Source: a virus. From it: a stretch of DNA of 64,000 bases. The notes beneath the pieces are model-generated. The model searched no databases. It was not told the origin of the DNA and saw nothing but the letters and a program-made list of their open reading frames with translations. The stretch spans positions 62,001 through 126,000 of IMG/VR virus record IMGVR_UViG_3300034062_004313; one strand, written 5' to 3'. Both the position numbers and the translations under genes were made by a program. This document shows, piece after piece, positions 46,820 to 55,400 of the stretch (its first letter is position 1; every line of letters starts with the position of its first letter).

Positions 46820-46957
46820 TACAAATTCCCAACCGTCATAGGAGATTTGTATTTAATTAACAATAACTATATATTCGATTGATGTAACTTTGTTCTTAGG
46901 AACGCAACTTGACGGTTGGGACCCCTTGTACTTAATTGTATGAGGGGATTTTTTTTG
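46820..46957 (+). ncRNA. Small structured RNA with its own terminator
   Basis: About 135 nt. CCCAACCGTCA (46,828-46,838) and TGACGGTTGGG (46,910-46,920) are perfectly complementary over 11 bp. A strong terminator follows: CCCCTTGTAC / GTATGAGGGG, loop TTAATT, then eight T. An inner GTTC-TTAG-GAAC hairpin lies near the 3' arm. A weak GGAG-TTG start (YLINNNYIFD) is inside, but with no matching target downstream. Likely a free-standing sRNA. Confidence 0.75.
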
Positions 46958-47316
46958 CAGACATCCGAGGTTTTTCTTTCCTTCTTTTACGTCCTCCACA
47001 AAAATAAAAGAGTGTCATTAAGATAGTATAGTATATTACACTTGGTATATTATATGATAGGATGTAGAAAAATCAGCAATGTCTAAGGTGACAACTGGAC
47101 CTGAACGAAATTATCAGCAAAAACTACATTCCTCCGTGAAAAATAAAATCATCTTATAGCTGATAATTATTTGTAGATGATTGGCAGGACATGGGAATCT
47201 TAGGTTGACAATATGTTTATAGGAGTATGTGTTAACTATAAATACATTATCCCAACAGGGGAAGACCTTGTTCAGGATAGACCCCCTTATGTAAATTAAC
47301 AATAAAATGTAAAACT
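46958..47316 (+). other. Gene-free region with long-range repeats
   Basis: 359 nt without an ORF of note. ATTATCAGC (47,110-47,118) and GCTGATAAT (47,159-47,167) are complementary; TCATCT / AGATGA lie around the second. The two stems would compete, as in a control RNA. TTGACAATATGTTTATAGGAG occurs but is not a Bacteroides promoter. Possible leader of the gene at 47,317. Confidence 0.4.
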
Positions 47317-47622
47317 ATGAAAAACCACAAAATGACATCATATCAATTCATGATGTTAATGCAAGAATTACCAAATCCAATGTATTATGCTAGAAATGGA
47401 GCTAATGTAGGATTTAGAGTAAAAGTAGGATATTTAAAGAAGTCCATTGATAATACTCCTACAATATTAATAAATCCTAATTCTCAACCTATGAAGATGG
47501 CAGAAGTTGAACAGGTAGAATTTGAATTAGTTCCGAACAATACTATTTGGTATTGGCAACCTGTAGAACCAATTACTATAATAACATTAGATAAGAAAGA
47601 GTACATTAAAAATTGGGAATAA
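47317..47622 (+). CDS. Hypothetical protein
   Basis: 101 residues. Helical start (TSYQFMMLMQELPNPMYYARNG), then beta strands. C-terminal half looks like a small barrel (VEFELVPNNTIWYWQPVEPITII). Overlaps the next gene by 10 nt. Confidence 0.55.
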   Translation: MKNHKMTSYQFMMLMQELPNPMYYARNGANVGFRVKVGYLKKSIDNTPTILINPNSQPMKMAEVEQVEFELVPNNTIWYWQPVEPITIITLDKKEYIKNWE

Positions 47623-47930
47623 TGAATATAATAAAATGGTATAAAAGAGTATTTAGAATTCTTACTATAGAAGAATGTAAAGAATTAGGATTAGTACATT
47701 CTCATAATATATATGGTGATAGTATTAATCATTTAAATTGTAGAAGTATTTGGAAAGATGAAAAGGATAGAACATATAGGTGTGAAAGTTTAATACCTAC
47801 TATAGGAGTACTAGATTTATGGATTTTAAAAATGAAAAATCAAGATAAAGTACAACCAATAACTCAAGAAGAATATAATAAAATAAGAGATGAAGAATTT
47901 GAAAGGCTCAAGACTTTATATTCGCCTTAA
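47613..47930 (+). CDS. Hypothetical protein
   Basis: 105 residues. Basic start (MNIIKWYKRVFRILTIEEC), Cys at KCESL-like positions, and a helical acid end (EYNKIRDEEFERLKTLYSP). Unknown role. Confidence 0.5.
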   Translation: MGIMNIIKWYKRVFRILTIEECKELGLVHSHNIYGDSINHLNCRSIWKDEKDRTYRCESLIPTIGVLDLWILKMKNQDKVQPITQEEYNKIRDEEFERLKTLYSP

Positions 47931-47942
47931 CAAATAATAGTG

Positions 47943-47950
47943 TAATTTTG
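47943..47950 (+). promoter_or_regulatory. -7 box upstream of 47,968 gene
   Basis: TAATTTTG matches TAnnTTTG; 17 nt separate it from the ATG. The -33 region is not clear. Confidence 0.5.
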
Positions 47951-47967
47951 GCTTCTAAATAAAAATC

Positions 47968-48288
47968 ATGAAAGTATTAACAGAAGGACATTATTATGAA
48001 CTAGAACATTTTGAAAAAGATGAATCGGGTAGTTCAGAAAGTTTACAATTTATCGAAAAGGTTCCAAAAGGTGAAGGGAAAGTACAAGATTTAGTAACAG
48101 TAAATAATGGAACTACAAATGAAGAAGTTCTTAAAGTTCTAATAAATAGAATGAACTATTTACAAGCAAAATTTCCATGTAGAGAAAATGCTATTGTAAT
48201 TACAAAACTTGAAGAAAGTCTAATGTGGTTAGAAAAAAGAACTGTTGATAGAATAGCTAGAAATGTAGAAGGTAAACAATTAAAATAA
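47968..48288 (+). CDS. Acidic hypothetical protein
   Basis: 106 residues, first half beta-rich (GHYYELEHFEKDESGSSESLQF), second half helical (FPCRENAIVITKLEESLMWLEKRTVDRI). The helix ending RTVDRIARNVEGKQLK is of a kind seen in many phage early proteins. Unknown function. Confidence 0.55.
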   Translation: MKVLTEGHYYELEHFEKDESGSSESLQFIEKVPKGEGKVQDLVTVNNGTTNEEVLKVLINRMNYLQAKFPCRENAIVITKLEESLMWLEKRTVDRIARNVEGKQLK

Positions 48289-48296
48289 AATAAACT

Positions 48297-48512
48297 ATGA
48301 AAAAACAATTATTTACGTATGCTGTATTATTCCATCAGCATGAAGAGAAAGAGGGAAAATTGGAATACAAAGAAACACTTATTCTTGTAGAACCAAAAGT
48401 GATTTTAGCAAAGAATAGTAATGAAGTAGCATTCAAAGCTACAAGAGACGTACCAGAACAATATGCAGGATTTTCAGAAAATGTAGAAATTATAGTACGC
48501 CCTTTTAAATAG
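48297..48512 (+). CDS. Small hypothetical protein
   Basis: 71 residues. Beta-rich (QLFTYAVLFHQHEEKEGKLEYKETLILVEPKVILAK), the pattern of a small transcription- or DNA-binding barrel; weak evidence. The reverse frame is a shadow. Confidence 0.55.
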   Translation: MKKQLFTYAVLFHQHEEKEGKLEYKETLILVEPKVILAKNSNEVAFKATRDVPEQYAGFSENVEIIVRPFK

Positions 48513-48543
48513 CTCCCCCTTAATGTGGGATAGTGGGAGCAAA
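48513..48543 (+). promoter_or_regulatory. Hairpin covering the next start codon
   Basis: GCTCCC (48,512-48,517) pairs with GGGAGC (48,535-48,540) and the ATG at 48,523 lies in the loop. It may control translation of the 59-residue protein. Confidence 0.45.
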
Positions 48544-48702
48544 GGAGTATGGGAACAATTAGTAGACCCACCTAAATATAAAAGTACTTTCCAAAATTAT
48601 ATGGGTACAACTACAAATTTAGTAGGACAAGCAATAAACACTTTGACAACAGGAACATCAATATCATATAACATGGCAGATGCAATGTCATTCACAAATT
48701 AA
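48523..48702 (+). CDS. 59-residue hypothetical protein
   Basis: MWDSGSKGVWEQLVDPPKYK ... ending MADAMSFTN. Thr- and Asn-rich second half. Fits between neighbours without overlap. Unknown. Confidence 0.6.
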   Translation: MWDSGSKGVWEQLVDPPKYKSTFQNYMGTTTNLVGQAINTLTTGTSISYNMADAMSFTN

Positions 48703-48711
48703 AATCAAATT

Positions 48712-48876
48712 ATGAAAACACTAACAAATCTATTTACAAGCAACCCATCTTACATGAAATGGGGTAATGAAAGAATTGCAAAAAGAACAGGGCTGAAACC
48801 AAAAACAGTAGAGAAATTCAAAAAGAATCCCTTGTATAAGATAATGAAAACCCAATATCTTAACGAGATTAATTAG
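48712..48876 (+). CDS. 54-residue helix-turn-helix-like protein
   Basis: MKTLTNLFTSNPSYMKWGN ... with NERIAKRTGLKPKTVEKFKKNP, a helix-turn-helix pattern. The same sort of motif opens the gene at 49,019 (SKAKLAQRLGTTIDDITESRFKVKQ). Possible DNA-binding regulator. Transcription through it leads to leader D and tRNA-Arg. Confidence 0.6.
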   Translation: MKTLTNLFTSNPSYMKWGNERIAKRTGLKPKTVEKFKKNPLYKIMKTQYLNEIN

Positions 48877-48879
48877 GAA

Positions 48880-48909
48880 ATGTCGCAAAAAAGGCGTATA
48901 TTGTTATGA
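48880..48909 (+). CDS. Leader peptide D of tRNA-Arg attenuator
   Basis: ATG at 48,880, reads MSQKRRILL then TGA. The two Arg codons, AGG and CGT (48,892-48,897), lie on the 5' arm of the terminator that precedes tRNA-Arg(UCU), which reads AGG. A ribosome waiting for charged Arg tRNA would mask that arm. Shorter than leaders A-C, so weaker on its own, but it completes the pattern. Confidence 0.7.
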   Translation: MSQKRRILL

Positions 48910-48922
48910 TATGCGCTTTTTT
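48894..48922 (+). terminator. Attenuator D terminator before tRNA-Arg
   Basis: GCGTATAT (48,894-48,901) pairs with ATATGCGC (48,909-48,916) with a 7-nt loop, then six T. It sits 4 nt upstream of tRNA-Arg and overlaps leader D. Confidence 0.8.
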
Positions 48923-48926
48923 ATTT

Positions 48927-48998
48927 GGCTCCTTAGTTAAATGGATATAACCGCAGAATTCTAATCTGCATTTGGGAGTTCGATTCTCTCAGGGGCTA
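48927..48998 (+). tRNA. tRNA-Arg(UCU)
   Basis: Acceptor GGCTCCT / AGGGGCT, discriminator A, anticodon arm GCAGA-ATTCTAA-TCTGC gives UCU. T loop TTCGATT. It stands apart from the other 22 tRNAs and supplies the twentieth amino acid. Confidence 0.9.
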
Positions 48999-49018
48999 CG
49001 AAATCTTAAAAATAAATT

Positions 49019-50335
49019 ATGATTATAACACAAACAATGCAAAAGTTTATTGACAATCCGAAGATGTTAGAGAGTGGATATTGCTCAAAAGCAAAATTAG
49101 CTCAAAGACTTGGAACAACAATAGACGATATTACAGAATCAAGGTTTAAAGTGAAACAAATGATGTCTTCATTAGACCATGCTCAAGAGTTCTTTAAAGA
49201 ATTAAAATCAGAAATTGTTAATGAACATACTACAAGAGTAGATAATGAAAAGGGTACTATAACATCGGATGTAGAAACTACATTTGAACCCAAGAATGAT
49301 ATTGAATTAGCTGAATTACATAAGATTGATTTAACAAAATACAAAATAAGTACATATTGGTCTAAACTAAAGAGCAATGGTAAATTCACTTCATCTGTAT
49401 TAGCTACATTAAGAAATATTGATAAGGATATTCCTAAACAAAAAGAATCATTAATAGAAGAAATAGATGAATATTTTGGTAGTAAAAAAGCTATTGAAAA
49501 TTATAGATTCTTCACAAGAGAAATTGATAAGGATAGAAAAACTGCTAAAAATACAGATGGTCAACTATTAGAAATATCCATTCCTGATTTACACATTGGT
49601 AAAATGTCTCATAGAGAAGAAACAGGGGAAGATTATGATTTAAAAATTGCATCTGCAAGATATAAGAATGCTATAACTCAACTATTAAAAACAGCCAATT
49701 TAGATAATGTATCTGATATATTACTACCCATTGGTAATGACTTGTTCAATGTAGATAATCAGTTCTCAACTACTACAGGTGGTACACCACAGGATTGTGA
49801 TAGTAGGTTCCACAAGATGGTAGGAGCAGCAAAAGAACTCCTTATAAATACAATAACAGGGTTAAGTGCATTTGCAAGAGTACATGTTCTTATAGTACCA
49901 GGCAATCATGATGAAGTTACAACATTTATGTTAGGTGAAATATTAGAAGCATGGTTTCATAATGATAGTAACATAACTGTAAATAATACAGCAAAACTTA
50001 GAAAATACTTCCAATTTGGAAAGAATTCTTTCCTTTATACTCATGGAGACAAAGAAAAACATGGGGATTTAGGATTGATATTTGCTACAGAAGAACCTAG
50101 ACTTTGGGCTGATACTAAATACAGATTTGTAAAACTTGGTCATCTTCACAAGCAAAAGAAAATAGAATATATAACAACAGACACACTTCAAGGGTTCCAA
50201 ATAGAAATACTTCCATCACTAAGTTCTGCTGATAAGTGGCATTATGGAAAAGGTTTCTTAGGAGCAAAGCAAGCAAAAGCCTATCTCTATGATAAAGAAC
50301 TTGGGGAAATTGCACAGTATACACACACTGTTTAA
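49019..50335 (+). CDS. Calcineurin-like metallophosphoesterase
   Basis: 438 residues. Metal site motifs in order: PDLHIGK (Asp190, His192), GNDLFN (Asn240, Asp241), GNHDE (Asn296, His297, Asp298), THGDKEKHGD (His342) and GHLHK (His375, His377). N-terminal ~60 residues have a helix-turn-helix pattern (SKAKLAQRLGTTIDD). Such phage phosphoesterases act as nucleases or phosphatases; substrate unknown. It starts 20 nt after tRNA-Arg and ends at a terminator. Opposite-strand frames are shadows. Confidence 0.85.
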   Translation: MIITQTMQKFIDNPKMLESGYCSKAKLAQRLGTTIDDITESRFKVKQMMSSLDHAQEFFKELKSEIVNEHTTRVDNEKGTITSDVETTFEPKNDIELAELHKIDLTKYKISTYWSKLKSNGKFTSSVLATLRNIDKDIPKQKESLIEEIDEYFGSKKAIENYRFFTREIDKDRKTAKNTDGQLLEISIPDLHIGKMSHREETGEDYDLKIASARYKNAITQLLKTANLDNVSDILLPIGNDLFNVDNQFSTTTGGTPQDCDSRFHKMVGAAKELLINTITGLSAFARVHVLIVPGNHDEVTTFMLGEILEAWFHNDSNITVNNTAKLRKYFQFGKNSFLYTHGDKEKHGDLGLIFATEEPRLWADTKYRFVKLGHLHKQKKIEYITTDTLQGFQIEILPSLSSADKWHYGKGFLGAKQAKAYLYDKELGEIAQYTHTV

Positions 50336-50338
50336 TAA

Positions 50339-50361
50339 AGAGTCCCGTAAAGGGACTTTTT
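50339..50361 (+). terminator. Terminator after the phosphoesterase gene
   Basis: AGTCCC-GTAA-AGGGACT followed by TTTT. Confidence 0.85.
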
Positions 50362-50405
50362 AATTTAAAAGATTATTTGTAACTTATAAAATTTTTTAGT
50401 ATATT

Positions 50406-50942
50406 ATGGTGAGAACTGGTATAATATCAAGTCCAAAAGGACCACGTTTTGTTAAGACAGAATACATGTATCAAATATTCTCTGATGACCTTTATAACAC
50501 ATTTATAAAAGATTATCCAGAATATAAGAACATTAGTAAAGATGAATTTAAGAGAATATGGATAAATATATTAGCTCCAGAAATAAGAAAGGAATCTATA
50601 AAAAATCCATTGGGTTTAAAGCTTCCATTTTATAATGGAGAATTAAAACTTCAATGGCTTCCATATAGAATGAAAGCTCCTGAGAGAAAGCATAAAAAGG
50701 AAACAGGTGAAGATATTCCTATAATATACTTAAATACTCAAAACAAGATAGGAAAGGTAAAATGGGAAAGAAGAAATGCTGTAAGATATAATAGGTGGTT
50801 ACAATTCTACGCATTTGAACCACATAGAGAAATGGAAAAAATGGCTAAAAAAAGAATAGATGAATCAAATGACATAAGAGTTTCCAGAGTGACATTAGGA
50901 GGAGCAAAATATGGTCTTGCACCTTTAAATAAGAAAATATGA
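50406..50942 (+). CDS. Possible IHF/HU-related or connector-region protein
   Basis: 178 residues. The middle SKDEFKRIWINILAPEIRKESIKNPLGLKLPFYNGELKLQWLP (given in parts) follows a helix, then a beta turn and arm as in IHF/HU subunits: FKRIWINILAPEI, NPLGLKLPFYNGEL. crAss-like phages keep IHF-like genes next to tail-ring genes, which is this position. A basic region (ERKHKKETGE) and KIGKVKWERRNAVRYNRWL follow. Assignment tentative. Shares 4 nt with the next gene. Confidence 0.45.
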   Translation: MVRTGIISSPKGPRFVKTEYMYQIFSDDLYNTFIKDYPEYKNISKDEFKRIWINILAPEIRKESIKNPLGLKLPFYNGELKLQWLPYRMKAPERKHKKETGEDIPIIYLNTQNKIGKVKWERRNAVRYNRWLQFYAFEPHREMEKMAKKRIDESNDIRVSRVTLGGAKYGLAPLNKKI

Positions 50943-51613
50943 TTACTAAAAGACAAGCTATATTACAACTTCGAAAGAAGATACAAGAACAACATGCAGA
51001 TACAGGGTACACTAATCAGTTCCTGTATCTTTCTATTTTAGAACAAGCCAAATGGATTGTAAAGAGAGAGATACGTTCTGGAAGAGTATATAAAAATATG
51101 GACTTATTTAAACCTTTAAAATGTAAGAGAGTTGTAGAAAGTTCTATTATAGAGAATAGTTGCCCAATAAAAATACCATGTAACATTTGGAGAACAGATA
51201 AAAAACTTCCCGATACTTGGCAAGATGATTATGGACCAGTTATTAAATATGCAATGTCTGTAGATGACAGCACAAGATGGCATCTTATATCTAAGGAAGA
51301 ATGGATTAATAAACAGTCTTCTCCATATTTCAAACTTGACAAGACTAAGTACATGATATATTCTGATGGATACCTTTGGTTTCCAAGAGAAAATCCAAAA
51401 AGGATAAATATATATGGATATTGGATAGATGACCCCTTATTATATTCAGAATGTGGAGATAAACCACAATGTATTAAATATCTGGACACTCCCTTATATA
51501 TACCAGATTGGACGGAGGCAGAGATAATAAATAAAGCATTTGAGATACTTATAAAGGGTACAAAACAAATTCCTTTAGATGAAGACATAAATAAATCAGA
51601 AAATCGTAAATAA
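50939..51613 (+). CDS. Tail stabilisation / ring protein (P22 gp4-like position)
   Basis: 224 residues. N-terminal helix (MITKRQAILQLRKKIQEQHADTG), then FLYLSILEQAKWIVKREI and a beta-rich body with YMIYSDGYLWFPRENPKRINIYGYWIDDP. Position between the IHF-like gene and the large tail-tube gene matches the crAss-like tail stabilisation gene. Ring proteins join portal to tail tube. Confidence 0.6.
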   Translation: MITKRQAILQLRKKIQEQHADTGYTNQFLYLSILEQAKWIVKREIRSGRVYKNMDLFKPLKCKRVVESSIIENSCPIKIPCNIWRTDKKLPDTWQDDYGPVIKYAMSVDDSTRWHLISKEEWINKQSSPYFKLDKTKYMIYSDGYLWFPRENPKRINIYGYWIDDPLLYSECGDKPQCIKYLDTPLYIPDWTEAEIINKAFEILIKGTKQIPLDEDINKSENRK

Positions 51614-52461
51614 TGAACAATAAAATTATAGATTATATACCATATTCTGAATTGATGTCTCTTGTAAAACAAGAGATTAAATCATATGATAGTCAAGGAT
51701 ATATAAATGATGGAGACCTTATTCCAACGGTGATGTATTGCAATGAAAAGCTTGGAATACATATACATGAAGTTAAACAGGCTATAATTGAAATAAAGAA
51801 CAATAAAGGAGATTTACCTAAAGATTTCCATAAAGTGTTTTACATGGCTGCTTTATCTATGACTAATACTACAGTAACAAATTGGACAAATCCTTGGGAC
51901 AATAGTAAAGACAGAACAGTAACCTATGATGCAGATTTTAAAAGAGGATGTATAGGATGTGAAGATAATGTTACAGTGATATATAAGAAATCAGGAGTTG
52001 ACATAACACAATCTTATTATAATTGGCAAGATTTAAAATTAAGCAATGGTCAATATGCTTATATAGGATGTCCAAATATTAATAGTAAGTCGAAGAATCA
52101 AGTGGATATTGATATAGAGAATGGAGAGATTACAACAGGATTTAGAACTGGAGAAATATATATGATGTATGTAGCAAATATGCTAAGTGAAGAAGGTGAG
52201 ATACTTATCCCTTTCCATCCACTTATAACTCCTTGGTATGTATGGAGTTGTGTAGACCAAGTTATTAAATCCATGATATTTGATACAGATGAAGATTTGA
52301 ATAAGTTAAAAATGCAAAGAGAATTAGCACAGGATGAAAAGGATAAATCATGGATAACATCTTATAATTTTGCAAATACAAAAGAGTTTATGGCTTGGCA
52401 ACAAGACCAAAAGAAGCAACAACTTTCTTGGTGGAAGAGATGGTTTAGAATTATTCAATAA
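51613..52461 (+). CDS. Ring/tail-connector protein
   Basis: 282 residues, start overlapping the upstream stop. Contains YKKSGVDITQSYYNWQDLKLSNGQYAYIGCPNIN and VDIDIENGEITTGFRTGEIYMMYV, with a helical C-terminus (WKRWFRIIQ). Syntenic with the second ring protein gene of crAss-like phages. Confidence 0.6.
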   Translation: MNNKIIDYIPYSELMSLVKQEIKSYDSQGYINDGDLIPTVMYCNEKLGIHIHEVKQAIIEIKNNKGDLPKDFHKVFYMAALSMTNTTVTNWTNPWDNSKDRTVTYDADFKRGCIGCEDNVTVIYKKSGVDITQSYYNWQDLKLSNGQYAYIGCPNINSKSKNQVDIDIENGEITTGFRTGEIYMMYVANMLSEEGEILIPFHPLITPWYVWSCVDQVIKSMIFDTDEDLNKLKMQRELAQDEKDKSWITSYNFANTKEFMAWQQDQKKQQLSWWKRWFRIIQ

Positions 52462-55400
52462 TGGAGTTACAAAATTTACGAAATCAAGATGTAAAGGTTA
52501 CATCAAGTGCTAAGATGATAAAAGACTTGAACGAAAGTTATTTCGGACAAGATGTTTATTATCAAGCAAGAAATATGTGTACCATATCTCATGATGGTAA
52601 TAGAGGAACTATTCAAACTGAACCTGCAAACAAGTTCTTATTTGAAGCTCCATATAAAATTATAAATATAACACCCTTACCAGAAGAGAATCAATATCTT
52701 GTATTTAGTACTGATAATACAAATTCAGAGATAGGGATATATAATGGTGTTTATTCAAAGATTACAGATAATAAATGTCTTAATTTTAACTATAATTTTC
52801 CTATAAAAGCTGTTGTAAAAAAGGATTTTAATAAGGATGTTGTTATTACCTTTACAGATAAATATAATCCTGTAAGAAGAGCTACATTAAAAGAGTTAAA
52901 AACATTAACAAGTTGTGATGATATTCTTCTTTGGAAGAAAATTACAATTCCAAGTATAAATATAGATAAGGGTAATTTCGGAAACCTTCCAAATGGAGCT
53001 TATTCTGTACTATTAAATTATACTATAGATAAAAAAAAATATAGTGATTATTATCTTTGTAAGGATAAAATTCATTTATTTAATAAAGTTGATAATAGTA
53101 GTTCTTTAGAAATTGAAATAGGTAACCTTGATAAAGAATTTATAGAATATGAACTTATATTAATATCAAATCCAAATGGTGTAAAAACTGCTTATAGACA
53201 AGGATATTACAGTACAAATCAAAATAAAATTATAATATCTGATTTAGGTGTAGAACAAATACAACTTTCTGATTTAGTTATAAAGAATAGAACTTGGCAA
53301 AAAGCAGGTATAATAAGTTCGAATAGTAACTATCTTATATTAGCAGATTTAGTGCAAAGGAAGGAATTGAATTATCAATTAAAAGCTATGAATATCAAAG
53401 CTGAATATGTTGTAACTCAAGTTCCATACGATTATTATAAAAATGAAGGAAAGGATTTTGGATATTATAGAGATGAAAGGTATTCATTTGATATAGAAGG
53501 ATTATATAATACTGGAGAAACAACAGCTTCATATCATATAGCTGGCCCAAAACCCAAACCTTGGGACATATCTCAAGCATCTGGTTCTGATGTATTTGAA
53601 TATGAAGATTCATTTAAAGAATGTGATAAACCTGATGTAGTATATAACTATCAAGTGTATAATACAGCAGGTGATATGATACCTGTTCAAGAAGAGTTTA
53701 AGTGTAATAGAAGAGTTATAGGATATGGAGATATGGGTTTTTGGCAATCTACAGAACGTCTTAATGAAAATAAAGAACTTTTCGGAGAAGATGCTGGTAA
53801 AAATCAAAGACATTTTATGTTTCCAAATGAAGAGAAGGTTCCAAGATTCTCAATTATAAATGGTAGAACATATATTAATATATTGGGTATTAGATTTAAA
53901 AATATCCCTTCTTTTGAAGACTCTGATATAATAGGATATAGAATATTAAGAAGAGATAGAGAAGGAAACAGAAGCGTTATAGCAAGAGGAATGCTTCATA
54001 ACACAAGAAGTTATTTTGATAATCAAAATCAACAAGAAGTTTATTATTCTAACTACCCTTTCAATGACCTATCTCCTGACACATATCATTCAGAGACTCA
54101 AACAGTATTCAAGAATAAAAGAGAGTCTAAATTTAAAGCACCTACTAAATATTATAAAGACAAGTTCAACTTCTACACTCCACACGCTTATTTCTTTGAG
54201 AAATATCGTATGGGACCAGAATTTAGAATTGAGAGTGAAGAATATGGACAAGTTAATGGTAAGTTTGAAAAAGTATATAATCATCCGAGAGCAATATTAT
54301 TAAATCAAACAGCATTCTGGATAGCTTCCGCTGTAGGATTTATAGAGAGTACATTAGTATTATTAGGAAGTAGTAATTTAGAGACAAGTAATAATGCAAA
54401 CTTAGGAATAGGTGGTGGAATACAAGCAGATGCTAAGACAATATATAATATAAAAACATTTGATGACTTATTAAGAGTAGACCCTATAGCATTAGGTATT
54501 GAAATTGCTTCACAAATAACAAACCCTATAGGGCAAGCTAAGTTAATTCCTATAATTAGAAATATACTAACCTTATTAGCAAGTGCTGCTATAAAGCTTC
54601 CATATTCATTATTAAAAGGGATTGAAACTGCTGATATATTAATAGAGAGTATAGAAAAGTTTAGTAGACCAATAGATTATGCATATCAATATAATAGTTC
54701 TGTTTTATATAATCAACAAGCAAAGATACAAGATGGTAATAAAAGAAGATATGCTATAGATACACCGTTCTATTTATCTTCTGCTCTTCATACTGTAAAT
54801 GACAAGATATATAATAATGCATTCAGAGAGAATAGTGTATTCATAGAATTTAATAAAGAACTTAAAGACCCATCTAAAAAAGATGATAGTAGAAATACAA
54901 TAAGTGGTTTTAATCTTTGTGATAAGGATATTAAATCATTTCAAGCTCAAAGTTCTTCATATTATACAACTTCTAGGATATTTAATCCAAATCAATATGG
55001 ACAAATTGGTTCAGCATTACCCATCTTAATTTCTGAAGTTATTTCTAATTATGAAGAAACTCCTGTATTATTTGGTGGAGATTGTGTTATAGCTCGTTTT
55101 CAAATCCAGAAGAGACATAAGTTCTTTTCTCAAGATTTAGCAGCTAATACCTTTCCAGATAAAACAGAGTATGATTATAGACTTTATAGGAATATAGCAT
55201 ATCCAAGATTTTGGATAGACACTACTAAATTTAGCTTTGCTGGTATATTAACAAGAAATATTGTAAATGAATCTACATTTACAAGAACTACTACATCAAA
55301 GTATAATCTTGATTGTAGAGACACAGGAGGAAATCCATATGTTGTAGATAATGCTTATTTCTACACTTCTGCAAATGGAGTAATGGATTTCTTTTGTGAA

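Noticed and set aside
46820-46957. Fifth tRNA attenuator
   Set aside because: The only possible leader frame needs a TTG start and reads YLINNNYIFD, with no cognate tRNA downstream; the long helix does not compete with the terminator.
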